A stretch of DNA of 64,000 nt from positions 62,001 through 126,000 of the forward strand of contig QFOD01000003.1 in assembly GCA_003241055.1 (NCBI GenBank). The letters run 5' to 3'. Origin of the DNA: Roseateles depolymerans (GTDB lineage Bacteria > Pseudomonadota > Gammaproteobacteria > Burkholderiales > Burkholderiaceae_C). Made by a program: the position numbers and the translations under genes. The notes under the pieces were generated by a model. That model was not told the origin of the DNA. It did no database searches and saw nothing but the letters and a program-made list of their open reading frames with translations. Positions 8,728 to 17,156 of the stretch are shown here, in pieces; position 1 is the first letter of the stretch; every line of letters starts with the position of its first letter.

Positions 8728-9807
8728 ATGTCAGCCGAGCTGCTCACCCTGGTTCATGTCGTGTTCTCGTCCCGCGTCGCGGGCGGAGAGCGTCATTGCA
8801 TCGATCTCGCCAATGCGCAGGCCGCGCTGGGCCATCGCGTTCATGTGGTCGGCAAGGCCGGTTCGGCCGTCGCCGATGAGCTCGCGCCCGGCGTGCAGTT
8901 CCACGGCATGGCAACGCCGCTGCTGCGCGGCTGGCGCGTGGCCCGCCTGGCCCGCCGGCTGGGCGCCCAGGTCTGCCACGGCCACCTCGGCCCGGCGTGC
9001 CGGGCCGTCGCCCAGGTGCCGGACGTGGCGCGCGTGGGCACGCTGCATGTGGGCTACAAGGCCCACCAGCATCAGCGCCTGGACGGCCTGGTGTGCGTGA
9101 ACCGGACCCAGCACGATGGCCTGCCGCAGCGCCAGGGGCTGGCGAGCGTGATCTACAACTGGGCGCCCGAGCGCCTGGCGTCCGGCTCGGCGGCGTCCTG
9201 CCTGCGGCAGGAGCTGGGTCTGGGGCGTGAGCAGCTGCTGGTCGGCTGCATCGGCCGCCTGCACCCGACCAAGGGCATGGACCTGCTGGTCAAGGCCTTT
9301 CTGGCCAACGCGCCCCGGGATGCCGTGCTGCTGCTGGTGGGCGAGGGCCCGCAGGCGCCGCGGCTCGAGCAGCTGGCAGGCGGGGATCCGCGCGTACGCC
9401 TGCTGGGCTTCCGTCACGACATGGACCGTGTGCTGCGCAGCCTGGACCTGGTGGTGTCGGCCTCGCATGAAGAGGCTTTCCCGCTGGTGATTCTCGAGGC
9501 CATGCGGGCCGGGCGCCCCGTGCTGTCCACGGCCACCCAGGGGCCGCGCGAAATGCTGGCGGGCCAGCCGGCACGCCTGGTGCCGGTGGGCGACGAACTG
9601 GCGCTGGGCCAGGCCCTGGCGGAAGAGCTGGAACGCCTGCGTCGGATCGCGCCGGAGGCCCGTGCGGTGCGTTACGCCACCGGTGCCTACGATCGCGGCG
9701 CTGCCGTGGCCCGTACGGTGGGGTTCTACCGTGACGTGATCCGGCACCGGCTGGCCGAGCAGGCCCTGCCGCATGACGACGAGGTGCTCGCGGGCTGGCA
9801 GGTCTGA
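8728..9807 (+). CDS. GT4-family glycosyltransferase
   Basis: The 359-residue protein has a GT-B fold pattern. The N-terminal domain begins TLVHVVFSSRVAGGERHCID. The C-terminal nucleotide-sugar domain starts near residue 165 with LLVGCIGRLHPTKGMDLLVKA. The EX7E motif is Glu249-Glu257 (EEAFPLVILEAMRAGRPV). Such retaining enzymes transfer a sugar from a nucleotide donor to a glycan, lipid or protein; the substrate cannot be read here. Its stop overlaps the next start by one base, so it is coupled to the GINT1-like gene. The position between flgI and flgH makes flagellar or surface-glycan modification possible, but that is inference from location. Confidence 0.85.
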   Translation: MSAELLTLVHVVFSSRVAGGERHCIDLANAQAALGHRVHVVGKAGSAVADELAPGVQFHGMATPLLRGWRVARLARRLGAQVCHGHLGPACRAVAQVPDVARVGTLHVGYKAHQHQRLDGLVCVNRTQHDGLPQRQGLASVIYNWAPERLASGSAASCLRQELGLGREQLLVGCIGRLHPTKGMDLLVKAFLANAPRDAVLLLVGEGPQAPRLEQLAGGDPRVRLLGFRHDMDRVLRSLDLVVSASHEEAFPLVILEAMRAGRPVLSTATQGPREMLAGQPARLVPVGDELALGQALAEELERLRRIAPEARAVRYATGAYDRGAAVARTVGFYRDVIRHRLAEQALPHDDEVLAGWQV

Positions 9808-10727
9808 TGCTGCGTGCCCCGCGGACCGACTTCTGGCAGGTCGGCATCGTGCCCTGCCGGCTGAATGACCTGACCCCACAGCGACTGGGCGAGCTGCAGC
9901 CCCGCATCGTCTGGGTGCCGCAGAGCGATCGCTGGCGTTATCTGGCCGACCCGTTCGGCCTGGTGCGGGGCGACGCGCTGCATGTGTTCGTCGAGGCCTT
10001 CGACTACCGGGTGAAGCGCGCGGGCATCGAACGACATGAGTTTTCGCTCGATGGCCTGGTCTGGCGCGGTGGCCGTACGGTGCTGGAGCAGCCTTTCCAT
10101 CTGTCGTATCCCCAGGTGTTCGAGCACGACGGCGAGACCTGGATGGTGCCGGAGAGCTACCAGGCCGGGGAGGTGGCGCTCTACCGCGCCACCGATGCCA
10201 GCCTGGACCACTGGACCCGTGAATGCACCTTGCTGGGCGGCCAGCCGGTGGCGGATGCGTCGTTGATCGAGCACGAGGGCCGCTGGTGGATGTTCTACGC
10301 CCTGGTGGGCGCTGGCGGACGCGACCAGCGCGAGTTGCATGTCGCTCACGCGCCGACGCTGAGCGGCCGCTGGACGCCGCTGGACATCAACCCGGTGCGG
10401 GTCGATCACAGCGGCGCCCGGCCGGCCGGGCGGCCCTTTGTCGGCGCTGATGGGGTGCTGACCCTGCCGGTTCAGGACAGCCGGACCGGCTATGGCGGCG
10501 CGGCGCGGATGCTGCGCTTTCTGCGGCTGACACCCGAGCGCGTCGTGATCGACGCCGCCGAGGACAGCTTCACCGGCGGCCTGGCCAGCGACACCCACAC
10601 GGCAGGCCTGCACACGCTGAGCGGCTGCGGCGACTTCACGCTGATCGACGTGAAGCGCATCGACCGCTCACGTGCCAGGCACTGGCTGGACCTGAGGCGC
10701 CGCTGGCGCCGGCTCTGGGGGCACTGA
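9807..10727 (+). CDS. GINT1-like beta-propeller protein (glucosamine inositolphosphorylceramide transferase N-terminal type)
   Basis: The 306-residue protein has recurring blade-like motifs: WRYLADPFGLV (about residue 43), FVEAFDY, EQPFHLSYPQVFEHDGETW (95-112), MVPESYQAGEVALYRA, ADASLIEHEGRWWMFYALV, ARPAGRPFVGADGVLTLPVQD and GLHTLSG. This pattern matches the GH43-like five-bladed domain found at the N-terminus of plant glucosamine inositolphosphorylceramide transferases and in many bacterial glycan clusters. No signal peptide or membrane helix is seen. It is translationally coupled to the upstream GT4 gene (TGATG overlap), so the two probably act on the same glycan. The biochemical activity of the bacterial stand-alone domain is not established to my knowledge. 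Confidence 0.65.
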   Translation: MLRAPRTDFWQVGIVPCRLNDLTPQRLGELQPRIVWVPQSDRWRYLADPFGLVRGDALHVFVEAFDYRVKRAGIERHEFSLDGLVWRGGRTVLEQPFHLSYPQVFEHDGETWMVPESYQAGEVALYRATDASLDHWTRECTLLGGQPVADASLIEHEGRWWMFYALVGAGGRDQRELHVAHAPTLSGRWTPLDINPVRVDHSGARPAGRPFVGADGVLTLPVQDSRTGYGGAARMLRFLRLTPERVVIDAAEDSFTGGLASDTHTAGLHTLSGCGDFTLIDVKRIDRSRARHWLDLRRRWRRLWGH

Positions 10728-10806
10728 GCCGCCTGCGGAATCCCCGGAGCCGTTGCCTGGTCGGACGGCGGCATCATCGGGCCTCCCCTGGCTGCCGGTA
10801 CCGTCG

Positions 10807-12111
10807 ATGTCCGCGACCCCAAGCTTCCCGTCCGTCTCGCCGCTGTCTCAGCGTGTGGAGGCTCTGGCCGCCCAGGTCGAGCCCCAGGTGATCGCCTGGC
10901 GGCGGGACCTGCATGAGCATCCCGAGCTGGGCAACCGCGAATTCCGCACGGCGGCGCTGGTGGCCGCCCATCTGCGCAGTCTGGGCTTCGACGAGGTGCG
11001 CACCGAGGTGGCCCACACCGGCGTGGTGGCCCTGCTCAAGGGCGGACGGCCGGGCGGGGTGGTTGCGTTGCGTGCCGACATGGATGGCCTGCCGGTGGCC
11101 GAGCAGGTGGACCTGCCGTACGCCTCCAGGGCCCGCGCGGTCTGGAACGGCGAGGAGGTGGGCGTCATGCATGCTTGCGGGCACGACTGCCACGTGGCCA
11201 TCCTGCTGGGCGTGGCCACCGTGCTGTCGGCGCTGCGGGCGCAGATCGCCGGGCAGGTGAAGTTCATCTTCCAGCCCGCCGAGGAGATGCCGCCCGAGGG
11301 CGAGGAGGGCGGGGCGGAGCTGATGATCCGCCAGGGCGCGCTCGAGCATCCGACGCCTCAGGCCATCTTCGGCCTTCATGTCACCTCGCGCTTGCCGGTG
11401 GGCGTGATCGGCTATCGCCCCGGGCCCACGATGGCCAGCAGCGACAAGCTGCGCATCACCGTGCAGGGCAGGCAGACGCACGGCGCGGCGCCGTGGCTGG
11501 GTGTGGACCCCATCGTCACCTCGGCGCAGATCGTGCTCGGGCTGCAGACCATCGTGAGCCGCAATCTGGACCTGAACCGCGAGCCGGCGGTGGTCACCAT
11601 CGGTGCGATCAAGGGCGGCGTGCGGGAGAACATCATTCCCGATGCGGTCGAGATGCGCGGCACCATCCGCAGCTTCGACGAAGGCATGCGCGACGAGATC
11701 CACGCGCGCGTGACCGAACTGGCCGAGGGCATCGCCGGTGCCGCGCGGGCGCAATGCCGGGTCTGCATCACCAGGAACTACCCGGTCACCTACAACGACC
11801 CGGCGCTGGTCGAACAGATGCTGCCCACGCTCACCCGGGTGGCCAGCACCGGCCCGCGCCCGATGGGTATCGAGCTGGTGCCCAAGGTGACCGGGGCCGA
11901 GGACTTCTCCTTCTTCCAGCGGCTGGTGCCGGGGCTGTTCTTCTTCGTCGGCGTCACGCCGCCGGAGACCGACCCTGCCAAGGCCTACTCCAACCATTCG
12001 CCGCACTTCGTGGCCGACGAGCGCGGGCTGGAGGTGGGCGTGCGCGCGCTCGCTCAGCTGGCGCTGGACTTCCTGGCCAGCGAGTCGCACTTGTCCGCCA
12101 CACCCGACTGA
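10807..12111 (+). CDS. M20 family amidohydrolase/peptidase (HipO-like)
   Basis: The 434-residue enzyme resembles hippurate/N-acyl-amino-acid amidohydrolases. Its start reads VIAWRRDLHEHPELGNREF. The metal-binding motif is VMHACGHDCHVAILLG, and the catalytic pair lies in FQPAEEMPPEGEEGG. The dimerisation/lid part contains TVQGRQTHGAAPWLGVDP, and a late ligand appears in YSNHSPHFVADE. These enzymes hydrolyse N-acyl amino acids or similar amides using two metal ions. I chose the ATG at 10807; a TTG at 10753 with a GGAG upstream would add 18 residues. It follows the GINT1-like gene on the same strand. The substrate is unknown. Confidence 0.88.
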   Translation: MSATPSFPSVSPLSQRVEALAAQVEPQVIAWRRDLHEHPELGNREFRTAALVAAHLRSLGFDEVRTEVAHTGVVALLKGGRPGGVVALRADMDGLPVAEQVDLPYASRARAVWNGEEVGVMHACGHDCHVAILLGVATVLSALRAQIAGQVKFIFQPAEEMPPEGEEGGAELMIRQGALEHPTPQAIFGLHVTSRLPVGVIGYRPGPTMASSDKLRITVQGRQTHGAAPWLGVDPIVTSAQIVLGLQTIVSRNLDLNREPAVVTIGAIKGGVRENIIPDAVEMRGTIRSFDEGMRDEIHARVTELAEGIAGAARAQCRVCITRNYPVTYNDPALVEQMLPTLTRVASTGPRPMGIELVPKVTGAEDFSFFQRLVPGLFFFVGVTPPETDPAKAYSNHSPHFVADERGLEVGVRALAQLALDFLASESHLSATPD

Positions 12112-12130
12112 TCCGGCGCGCCGAAGCTCG

Positions 12131-12212
12131 CGCCCTCTCCAGCGACTGCCGTGGAGCCGGCTTCGCCGGGCTCGGTCCCCTTGAGGGGGCGGCCGTCAGG
12201 CCGTAGGGAGTG
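12131..12212 (-). repeat. Three-hairpin intergenic repeat, copy A (after flgH)
   Basis: This is one of four copies of a GC-rich structured repeat in the window. It begins 6 bases after the flgH stop, read in the direction of that gene. On the plus strand, stem 1 is AGCCGGC/GCCGGGCT with a one-base bulge, stem 2 is CCCC/GGGG around TTGA, and stem 3 is CGGCC/GGCCG with loop GTCA. Stem 3 differs in sequence from the other copies but still pairs. A terminator or transcript-end structure is plausible, as flgH is the last gene before the strand switch. Confidence 0.75.
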
Positions 12213-12218
12213 GCCTGA

Positions 12219-12896
12219 TCAGCTCGGTGCGAGGTTCAGGAAGAAGCGCGACAGCCAGCCCACCGCGTGGGCGTCCGACGTTGCGCCGCGGCCGCGCTGC
12301 TCGATGCGTACGTTGGCCACCGACGCCGAGGGCACGGTGTTGCCCTGGCCGATGGCGCGCGGGTCCACCTGGCCGGAGAAGCGCAGCACGTCGACGTTGT
12401 GGTTGACGCCGATCTGCTTCTCGCCGCTGATCATCAGGTGGCCATTGGGCAGCACGGCGGTGACGACGGCGGTGATGGTGCCGCTGAAGTCGTTGGTGTT
12501 CTGGTTGCTGCCCTTGCCCTTGTTGTCGTTGGCCGAGGTGGCGCCCACGCCCGCGCGGCCGAAGGAGTTGCTGGAGATGCCGGGCAGGGCGGTCACGCTG
12601 GCGCTCAGCGACCCGCTCTTGGACAGCTCGCTGGTGCTGGTCTGCGTGGCCGACACGCGCTCGACGATGTTGATGGTCAGCGTGTCGCCCACCAGGCGGG
12701 CGCGGTTGTCCTCGAACAGCGGCCGGTAGTTGGCCGCCTGGAAGATGGAGCCGTTGGTGGGCAGCGAGGCATCCACCGCCGGCAGGCGTACCACCGGCGT
12801 GCTGCTGAGCTCCACGCGCGGCTCGGGGTAGGGCGTGGCACAGCCTGCGAGCAGGGCACCCAGGGCTGAGAGAGCGACGAAGGTTTTCATGAGCAC
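12219..12896 (-). CDS. flgH: Flagellar L-ring lipoprotein FlgH
   Basis: FlgH forms the outer-membrane L-ring. The 225-residue product begins MLMKTFVALSALGALLAGC, a lipoprotein signal with the lipidated cysteine at residue 19 (an alternative start is Met3). Family motifs include SIFQAANYRPLFEDNRARLVGDTLTI and LPNGHLMISGEKQIGVN, and LRFSGQVDPRAIGQGNTV lies near the C-terminus. It lies downstream of flgG, separated by repeat copy B. It ends the flgB-to-flgH run; its usual neighbour flgI is displaced by the three-gene plus-strand block. Confidence 0.96.
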   Translation of the reverse strand: MLMKTFVALSALGALLAGCATPYPEPRVELSSTPVVRLPAVDASLPTNGSIFQAANYRPLFEDNRARLVGDTLTINIVERVSATQTSTSELSKSGSLSASVTALPGISSNSFGRAGVGATSANDNKGKGSNQNTNDFSGTITAVVTAVLPNGHLMISGEKQIGVNHNVDVLRFSGQVDPRAIGQGNTVPSASVANVRIEQRGRGATSDAHAVGWLSRFFLNLAPS

Positions 12897-12918
12897 TTCT
12901 CCGGTGATCAGGCCGCGC

Positions 12919-13020
12919 AGCCGGCCGCCCTCCAGCGGCAGCCGCGGAACCGGCTTTGCCGGGCCGCCGGCTGCGCGCCCCTTGTCAGGTGGGGGCCGGC
13001 GAAGCCGGTAGGGGGTGGGC
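12919..13020 (-). repeat. Three-hairpin intergenic repeat, copy B (flgG-flgH gap)
   Basis: Copy B fills most of the 124-base gap between flgG and flgH and starts directly after the flgG stop. On the plus strand, stem 1 is CCGGC/GCCGG around TTT. Stem 2 is GCCCC/GGGGGC-like around TTGTCAGGT. Stem 3 is CCGGC/GCCGG around GAA (12996-13008). The order and orientation match copies A, C and D. Inside an operon it could weaken or process the transcript and not fully stop it. Confidence 0.8.
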
Positions 13021-13803
13021 TTAGATCTGCGCGAGCTTTTGCAGCATCTGGTCCGAGGTCTGCACGGCCTTGGAGTTCAGCTCGTAGGCGCGCTGGGTCT
13101 GGATCATCTGCACCAGTTCCTCCACGACGTTCACGTTGGAGGTCTCGACAAAGCCCTGCTGGATCGCGCCCAGGCCGTTGGCATTGGGTGCGCCGGTGTT
13201 GGGGGTGCCCGAGGCCGCCGTCTCGGTGAACAGGTTCTGGCCCTTGGCCTCCAGGCCGGCCGGGTTCACGAAGTTGGCGATCTGGATCTGGCCGAGCTGC
13301 CGCGGTGTGATCTGACCGGGCACGGTCGCGCTGACCGTGCCGTCATTGCCCACGGTCAATGTGAGGGCCTCGGGCGGAATCGTGATGCCGGGCAGCAGCG
13401 TGTAGCCGTTGTTGGTGACCATCTGGCCGTTGGCATCGCGCTGGAAGGAGCCGTCACGGGTGTAGGCCGTGGTGCCGTCGGGCATCTGGATCTGGAAGAA
13501 GCCGTCGCCCTTGATGGCGAGGTCCATGTTGTTGCTGGTCTGCTGCAGGTTGCCCTGCGTGTAGATGCGCGCCGTGGCCACCGGGCGCACGCCCAGGCCC
13601 AGCTGCAGGCCGGTGGGCAGCTGTGTCTGCTCGGTGGAGTTGGCGCCGCTCTGGCGCAGCGTCTGGTAGATCAGGTCCTCGAAGATCGCGTGCGAGCGCT
13701 TGTAGCCGTTGGTGGCCACGTTGGCGAGGTTGTTGGAGATCGCGTCCAGCTGGGTCTGCTGGCCTTCCATGCCGGTCTTGGCAATCCAGAGCGAGCGCAT
13801 CAT
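13021..13803 (-). CDS. flgG: Flagellar distal rod protein FlgG
   Basis: The 260-residue product has the standard FlgG length. It opens MMRSLWIAKTGMEGQQTQLD followed by AISNNLANVATNGYKRSHA, the rod/hook N-terminal motif. It has the FlgG core phrase MDLAIKGDGFFQIQMPDGT and ends FVETSNVNVVEELVQMIQTQ then RAYELNSKAVQTSDQML. FlgG builds the distal rod and is exported by the flagellar type III system. It follows flgF with a 19-base gap and precedes flgH after repeat copy B. Confidence 0.98.
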   Translation of the reverse strand: MMRSLWIAKTGMEGQQTQLDAISNNLANVATNGYKRSHAIFEDLIYQTLRQSGANSTEQTQLPTGLQLGLGVRPVATARIYTQGNLQQTSNNMDLAIKGDGFFQIQMPDGTTAYTRDGSFQRDANGQMVTNNGYTLLPGITIPPEALTLTVGNDGTVSATVPGQITPRQLGQIQIANFVNPAGLEAKGQNLFTETAASGTPNTGAPNANGLGAIQQGFVETSNVNVVEELVQMIQTQRAYELNSKAVQTSDQMLQKLAQI

Positions 13804-13822
13804 GGCGGTGGTCCTTTACGGG

Positions 13823-14548
13823 TCAGGTGTTGCCAAGCAGCTTGGCCGATTGCTGGCCCTGGGTCTGGGCGATCTGCAGCAGCTTCATCTGCTGCTCGAA
13901 CTGGCGGCCTGCGGCGATCATCTCGACCATGGTCTCCACCGGGCTCACGTTGGAGCCCTCGAGGGCGCCGTCCTGCAGCCGGGCGGCCGGGTCGGCCGCG
14001 AGGTCGCCATCGGCCGCGCGAAAGAGCCCGTCGTCTCCGCGGGTGAGCGGGCCTTCCGGCGTCACCATCTTCAGCCGGCCTATCGGCGTGGGGCGCTGGT
14101 TGGGGGCCGTGGCGGTGACGGTGCCGTCGCTGCCGACCTCCAGCTTGCTGTTGGGCGGCACGTTGATCGCACCGCCGTCGCCGTTGACCTGCAGGCCGTT
14201 GCGCAGCACCAGGATGCCTTCGGCATTGACCTCCATGGAGCCCGCGCGGGTGTAGGCCTCGGTGCCGTCCAGGGCCTGCACGGCCAGCCACGCGTTGCCC
14301 TGCATCGCGACGTCGAGGCTGCGACCGGTGGAGGTCAGCGGGCCTGGGGCATCGCTGTAGCCGATGGTGGTTTCCAGCGCGTAGGCGCGGGTGGAGGCGC
14401 CGTCGCCGCGCACCGGCACGGCGCGGAAGGCCTGCATCTCGGCACGGAAGCCGTTGGTCGTCACGTTGGCGAGGTTGTGCGAGAGCACGTCCTGACGCTG
14501 CATGGCCGCCTTGGCACCGGCCATCGACAGGTAAATCATCCGGTCCAT
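13823..14548 (-). CDS. flgF: Flagellar proximal rod protein FlgF
   Basis: The 241-residue product starts MDRMIYLSMAGAKAAMQRQD followed by VLSHNLANVTTNGFRAEMQA, the axial-protein signature. It carries SLDVAMQGNAWLAVQALDG and ends SNVSPVETMVEMIAAGRQFE, a rod protein C-terminal motif. FlgF is a proximal rod component. It lies between flgE (repeat copy C between them) and flgG (19-base gap). Its length agrees with the family. Confidence 0.96.
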   Translation of the reverse strand: MDRMIYLSMAGAKAAMQRQDVLSHNLANVTTNGFRAEMQAFRAVPVRGDGASTRAYALETTIGYSDAPGPLTSTGRSLDVAMQGNAWLAVQALDGTEAYTRAGSMEVNAEGILVLRNGLQVNGDGGAINVPPNSKLEVGSDGTVTATAPNQRPTPIGRLKMVTPEGPLTRGDDGLFRAADGDLAADPAARLQDGALEGSNVSPVETMVEMIAAGRQFEQQMKLLQIAQTQGQQSAKLLGNT

Positions 14549-14569
14549 GCCAACTCCTGGGTTCGGTGC

Positions 14570-14672
14570 GAACGCCAGCGCCGCGCCCTCTCAGGCGGCC
14601 GCCGTGGAACCGGCTTGGCCGGGCCACTGGCGGCGCCCCATGGAGGAGCGCCGAAGGCGCTACGGGGGTGGG
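14570..14672 (-). repeat. Three-hairpin intergenic repeat, copy C (flgE-flgF gap)
   Basis: Copy C fills the gap between flgE and flgF and starts directly after the flgE stop codon. On the plus strand, stem 1 is CCGGC/GCCGG around TTG. Stem 2 is weaker (CCCC/GGAGG). Stem 3 is AGCGCC/GGCGCT around GAA (14647-14661), extended and different in sequence from copies A, B and D. It has the same orientation relative to the upstream gene as the other copies. Confidence 0.8.
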
Positions 14673-16016
14673 TCATCGCAGGTTGACGATGGTCTGCAGG
14701 ACCTGATCCTGCGTCTTGATCGTCTGTGCGTTGGCCTGGTAGGCCCGCTGCGCGGTCACCATCGCGACCAGTTCGGCCGTGATGTCCACATTGCTCTCCT
14801 CCAGCGCGCCGGCCTGGATGGGGCCGACCCGGCCATTGCCAGCCGTTCCCTCAATCGCTGCACCGGAGGCGGACGTGCTCGCCCAAACATTGCCGCCCAA
14901 AGACTGTAGGCCCTGCACGTTGCCGAAAGTGGCCATCCTGAGTTGGGCGGTCACTTTGCTCTGGCCATTCGAGTAGCGGGCAAGGATCTGGCCGCTCTTG
15001 TCGACCTGGATGCCGGTCAGGCTGCCCGGCGCGTAGCCGTCCTGAGACTGTGCGCTGACGGCAAACGTACTGCCACTCTCGGTCACCTTGGTCAGGTCGA
15101 GCTGGATGCCGGTGGTGGGGTCGCCCACGGTGCCGATCTGCTGCGTCGGGTAGCCCAGAGAACTGGTGCCGGCCGGGATGATGAGCCCCAGCGGTGCGGT
15201 GGGCGACTGGATCTTGCCGTCCGCACCGAACACCATCTGGGTGATGGGTTCGGTCGGGTTGCCGCCATCCGGCACAGAGCCATCGGCATTGATGGGTTGG
15301 CCGTTGGCCGTTGCGTAGACGTTCCAGACGTCCTGCAGCTGACCGTTCGGGTCGTTGGGGTCCACCTCGCTGGTCTTTGCGCGCTGGAAGTAGAACGTCA
15401 CGGCGATCTGCTGCCCCTTGGCGTCGTAGACCGTCATGCTGGTCGTGTTGTTGTAGGTGCTGCTGTCGTTCAGGTCCATGCCTTGAACGCCTTCCTCGGC
15501 AGTGAACTTGGCGCGGGAATCGAGGTTGAACTCCAGCGATGCCTTGCTCGTCATCTGTGCTGGTACCTGACCGGACTTGAGCTGAAGGTCCCCCGAGGTT
15601 CCGGACGCGCCGCCGGCCGCGTCGATCGGGAAGCCCTGCAGGCGCAGGCCATCGTTGTTCACGATATAGCCCTCGTCGTTTACCTTGAATTGGCCGTTGC
15701 GCGAGAAGTAGTCCTGCTGCCCCCCGCTCGCGCTGTCCTTGAGCCAGAAGAACCCATTGCCATTGATGGCCAGGTCCATCGGGTTTTCGGTGGTGGTGAT
15801 GTTGCCCTGCGTGAATTGCTGAGCCACTGTTTGAAGCTGGGAGCCGATGCCGGTCTGGTTCTGGCCGGCGCCATTCAGCGACGCTGCATAGATGTCGCCG
15901 AACTCGGCGCGCGAAACCTTGGAGCCGTAGGTGCCCGAGTTCGCGATGTTGTTGCCGATCACGTCCAGGTTCTTGGACGAGGTGTTCAGGCCCGACAGGC
16001 CTTGCTGGAAGCTCAT
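14673..16016 (-). CDS. flgE: Flagellar hook protein FlgE
   Basis: The 447-residue product starts MSFQQGLSGLNTSSKNLDVI then GNNIANSGTYGSKVSRAEF and carries PMDLAINGNGFFWLKDSA, the hook signature. It ends GALEESNVDITAELVAMVTA then QRAYQANAQTIKTQDQVLQ, the conserved C-terminal hook/rod motif. FlgE polymerises into the hook beneath the FlgD cap. It follows flgD with a 29-base gap. Base composition is slightly less GC-rich in the variable middle domain, as is common for surface-exposed hook domains. Confidence 0.97.
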   Translation of the reverse strand: MSFQQGLSGLNTSSKNLDVIGNNIANSGTYGSKVSRAEFGDIYAASLNGAGQNQTGIGSQLQTVAQQFTQGNITTTENPMDLAINGNGFFWLKDSASGGQQDYFSRNGQFKVNDEGYIVNNDGLRLQGFPIDAAGGASGTSGDLQLKSGQVPAQMTSKASLEFNLDSRAKFTAEEGVQGMDLNDSSTYNNTTSMTVYDAKGQQIAVTFYFQRAKTSEVDPNDPNGQLQDVWNVYATANGQPINADGSVPDGGNPTEPITQMVFGADGKIQSPTAPLGLIIPAGTSSLGYPTQQIGTVGDPTTGIQLDLTKVTESGSTFAVSAQSQDGYAPGSLTGIQVDKSGQILARYSNGQSKVTAQLRMATFGNVQGLQSLGGNVWASTSASGAAIEGTAGNGRVGPIQAGALEESNVDITAELVAMVTAQRAYQANAQTIKTQDQVLQTIVNLR

Positions 16017-16045
16017 GGTGGTGTCCTTGCGGTCTGGCGAAGAGC

Positions 16046-16699
16046 TCAGTCGACGGCGGCGACGGAGGTGTAGTCGACGGTGCCCAGCTGTTCCAGCTGC
16101 AGCTTGAGCGTGCCGTTGAGGCTGTACACGGAGGCCACCTTGTCGTGCATGTAGGTGGTGGAATCGACCGCCGTGGAGCCGTTGGTGGCCGTGATGCGAT
16201 AGCTCAGCTGGGTGCCGTCGTTGGCCTTGGTGCCGGCGTCCCAGCTGAAGGTGTGGCGGCCCGCATCCTGCGAGCCGAGCTGCACGGTGTCGATCACGGC
16301 GCCGGCAGCGTTCAGAACCTCCAGCTTCACGTTGCTGGCCTTGGCGTCGACCTCGTAGCTGGACTCGACCTTGCCGTCGGCCACGTAGACCTTGTTGCCG
16401 GGCACCGAGACCTCGCGGCCCACCAGCGAGATCGATTGCAGCGCCTGCAACTGGCCGAGCTGCCCCCCCAGGCTCTTGATGCTGGTGTCCAGCCCGGACA
16501 GCGCGGTCACCTGCTGGATCTGCGCCATCTGGCTGGTGACCTGCGCGTTGTCCATGGGGTTGAGCGGGTCCTGGTTGTTCATCTGCGCCACCAGCAGCTT
16601 CAGGAAACGGTCCTGCGTGTCCTGAGCGTTCTGCGTCGTGGTGTTGCTGGATGAGCTGGAGCTCGTGGACGAGGTCTGGTTCAGTACGGAGAAGTCCAT
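16046..16699 (-). CDS. flgD: Hook assembly cap protein FlgD
   Basis: FlgD is the scaffold that caps the growing hook. The 217-residue product has the family signature DTQDRFLKLLVAQMNNQDPL followed by NPMDNAQVTSQMAQIQQV in its first 70 residues. A FlgD Ig-like C-terminal part includes LEVLNAAGAVIDTVQLG and AGRHTFSWDAGTKANDG. A serine-rich stretch (SSTSSSSSSN) lies near the N-terminus. It sits between flgC (26-base gap) and flgE on the same strand. Confidence 0.97.
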   Translation of the reverse strand: MDFSVLNQTSSTSSSSSSNTTTQNAQDTQDRFLKLLVAQMNNQDPLNPMDNAQVTSQMAQIQQVTALSGLDTSIKSLGGQLGQLQALQSISLVGREVSVPGNKVYVADGKVESSYEVDAKASNVKLEVLNAAGAVIDTVQLGSQDAGRHTFSWDAGTKANDGTQLSYRITATNGSTAVDSTTYMHDKVASVYSLNGTLKLQLEQLGTVDYTSVAAVD

Positions 16700-16725
16700 G
16701 GCATGGGCCTTTCAGTCGGCGTCCG

Positions 16726-17142
16726 TCAGGACTGCCCCATCTGCAGGGTCTTGAGCAGCAGGCTTTTCGCCGTGCTCATGACCTCGACGTTGTTCTGGTA
16801 GGAGCGCGAGGCCGAGATCATGTTGACCATCTCCTCGACCGGGTTCACGTTCGAATACGTGACATAGCCGTCCGCATCCGCCTGGGGATGGCGCGGGTCC
16901 AGCACGCGGCGGCCGGGGGTCTGGTCCTCGGTGACGGCGCTGACCTTCACGCCGGCGCTGCCGCTGTCCTCGCTGTTGCCCATCAGCTGGGTCTGGAACA
17001 CCACCTGGCGGGCCTTGTACGCGGTGCGGTCGGGGCCGGCCACGGTGTCCACGTTGGCCAGGTTGCTGGCCACGACGTTGAGGCGCTGGCTCTGGGCGCT
17101 GACCGCGCTGCCGGAGACCGAGAAGATCTGGAACATCGACAT
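16726..17142 (-). CDS. flgC: Flagellar proximal rod protein FlgC
   Basis: The 138-residue product is the usual size for FlgC. It begins MSMFQIFSVSGSAVSAQSQR then LNVVASNLANVDTVAGPDRT. It contains GRRVLDPRHPQADADGYVTY and SNVNPVEEMVNMISASRSYQ, the FlgC C-terminal signature. FlgC is a proximal rod subunit. It lies 14 bases after flgB and 26 bases before flgD. Confidence 0.97.
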   Translation of the reverse strand: MSMFQIFSVSGSAVSAQSQRLNVVASNLANVDTVAGPDRTAYKARQVVFQTQLMGNSEDSGSAGVKVSAVTEDQTPGRRVLDPRHPQADADGYVTYSNVNPVEEMVNMISASRSYQNNVEVMSTAKSLLLKTLQMGQS

Positions 17143-17156
17143 GGCTCAGTCCTCCG

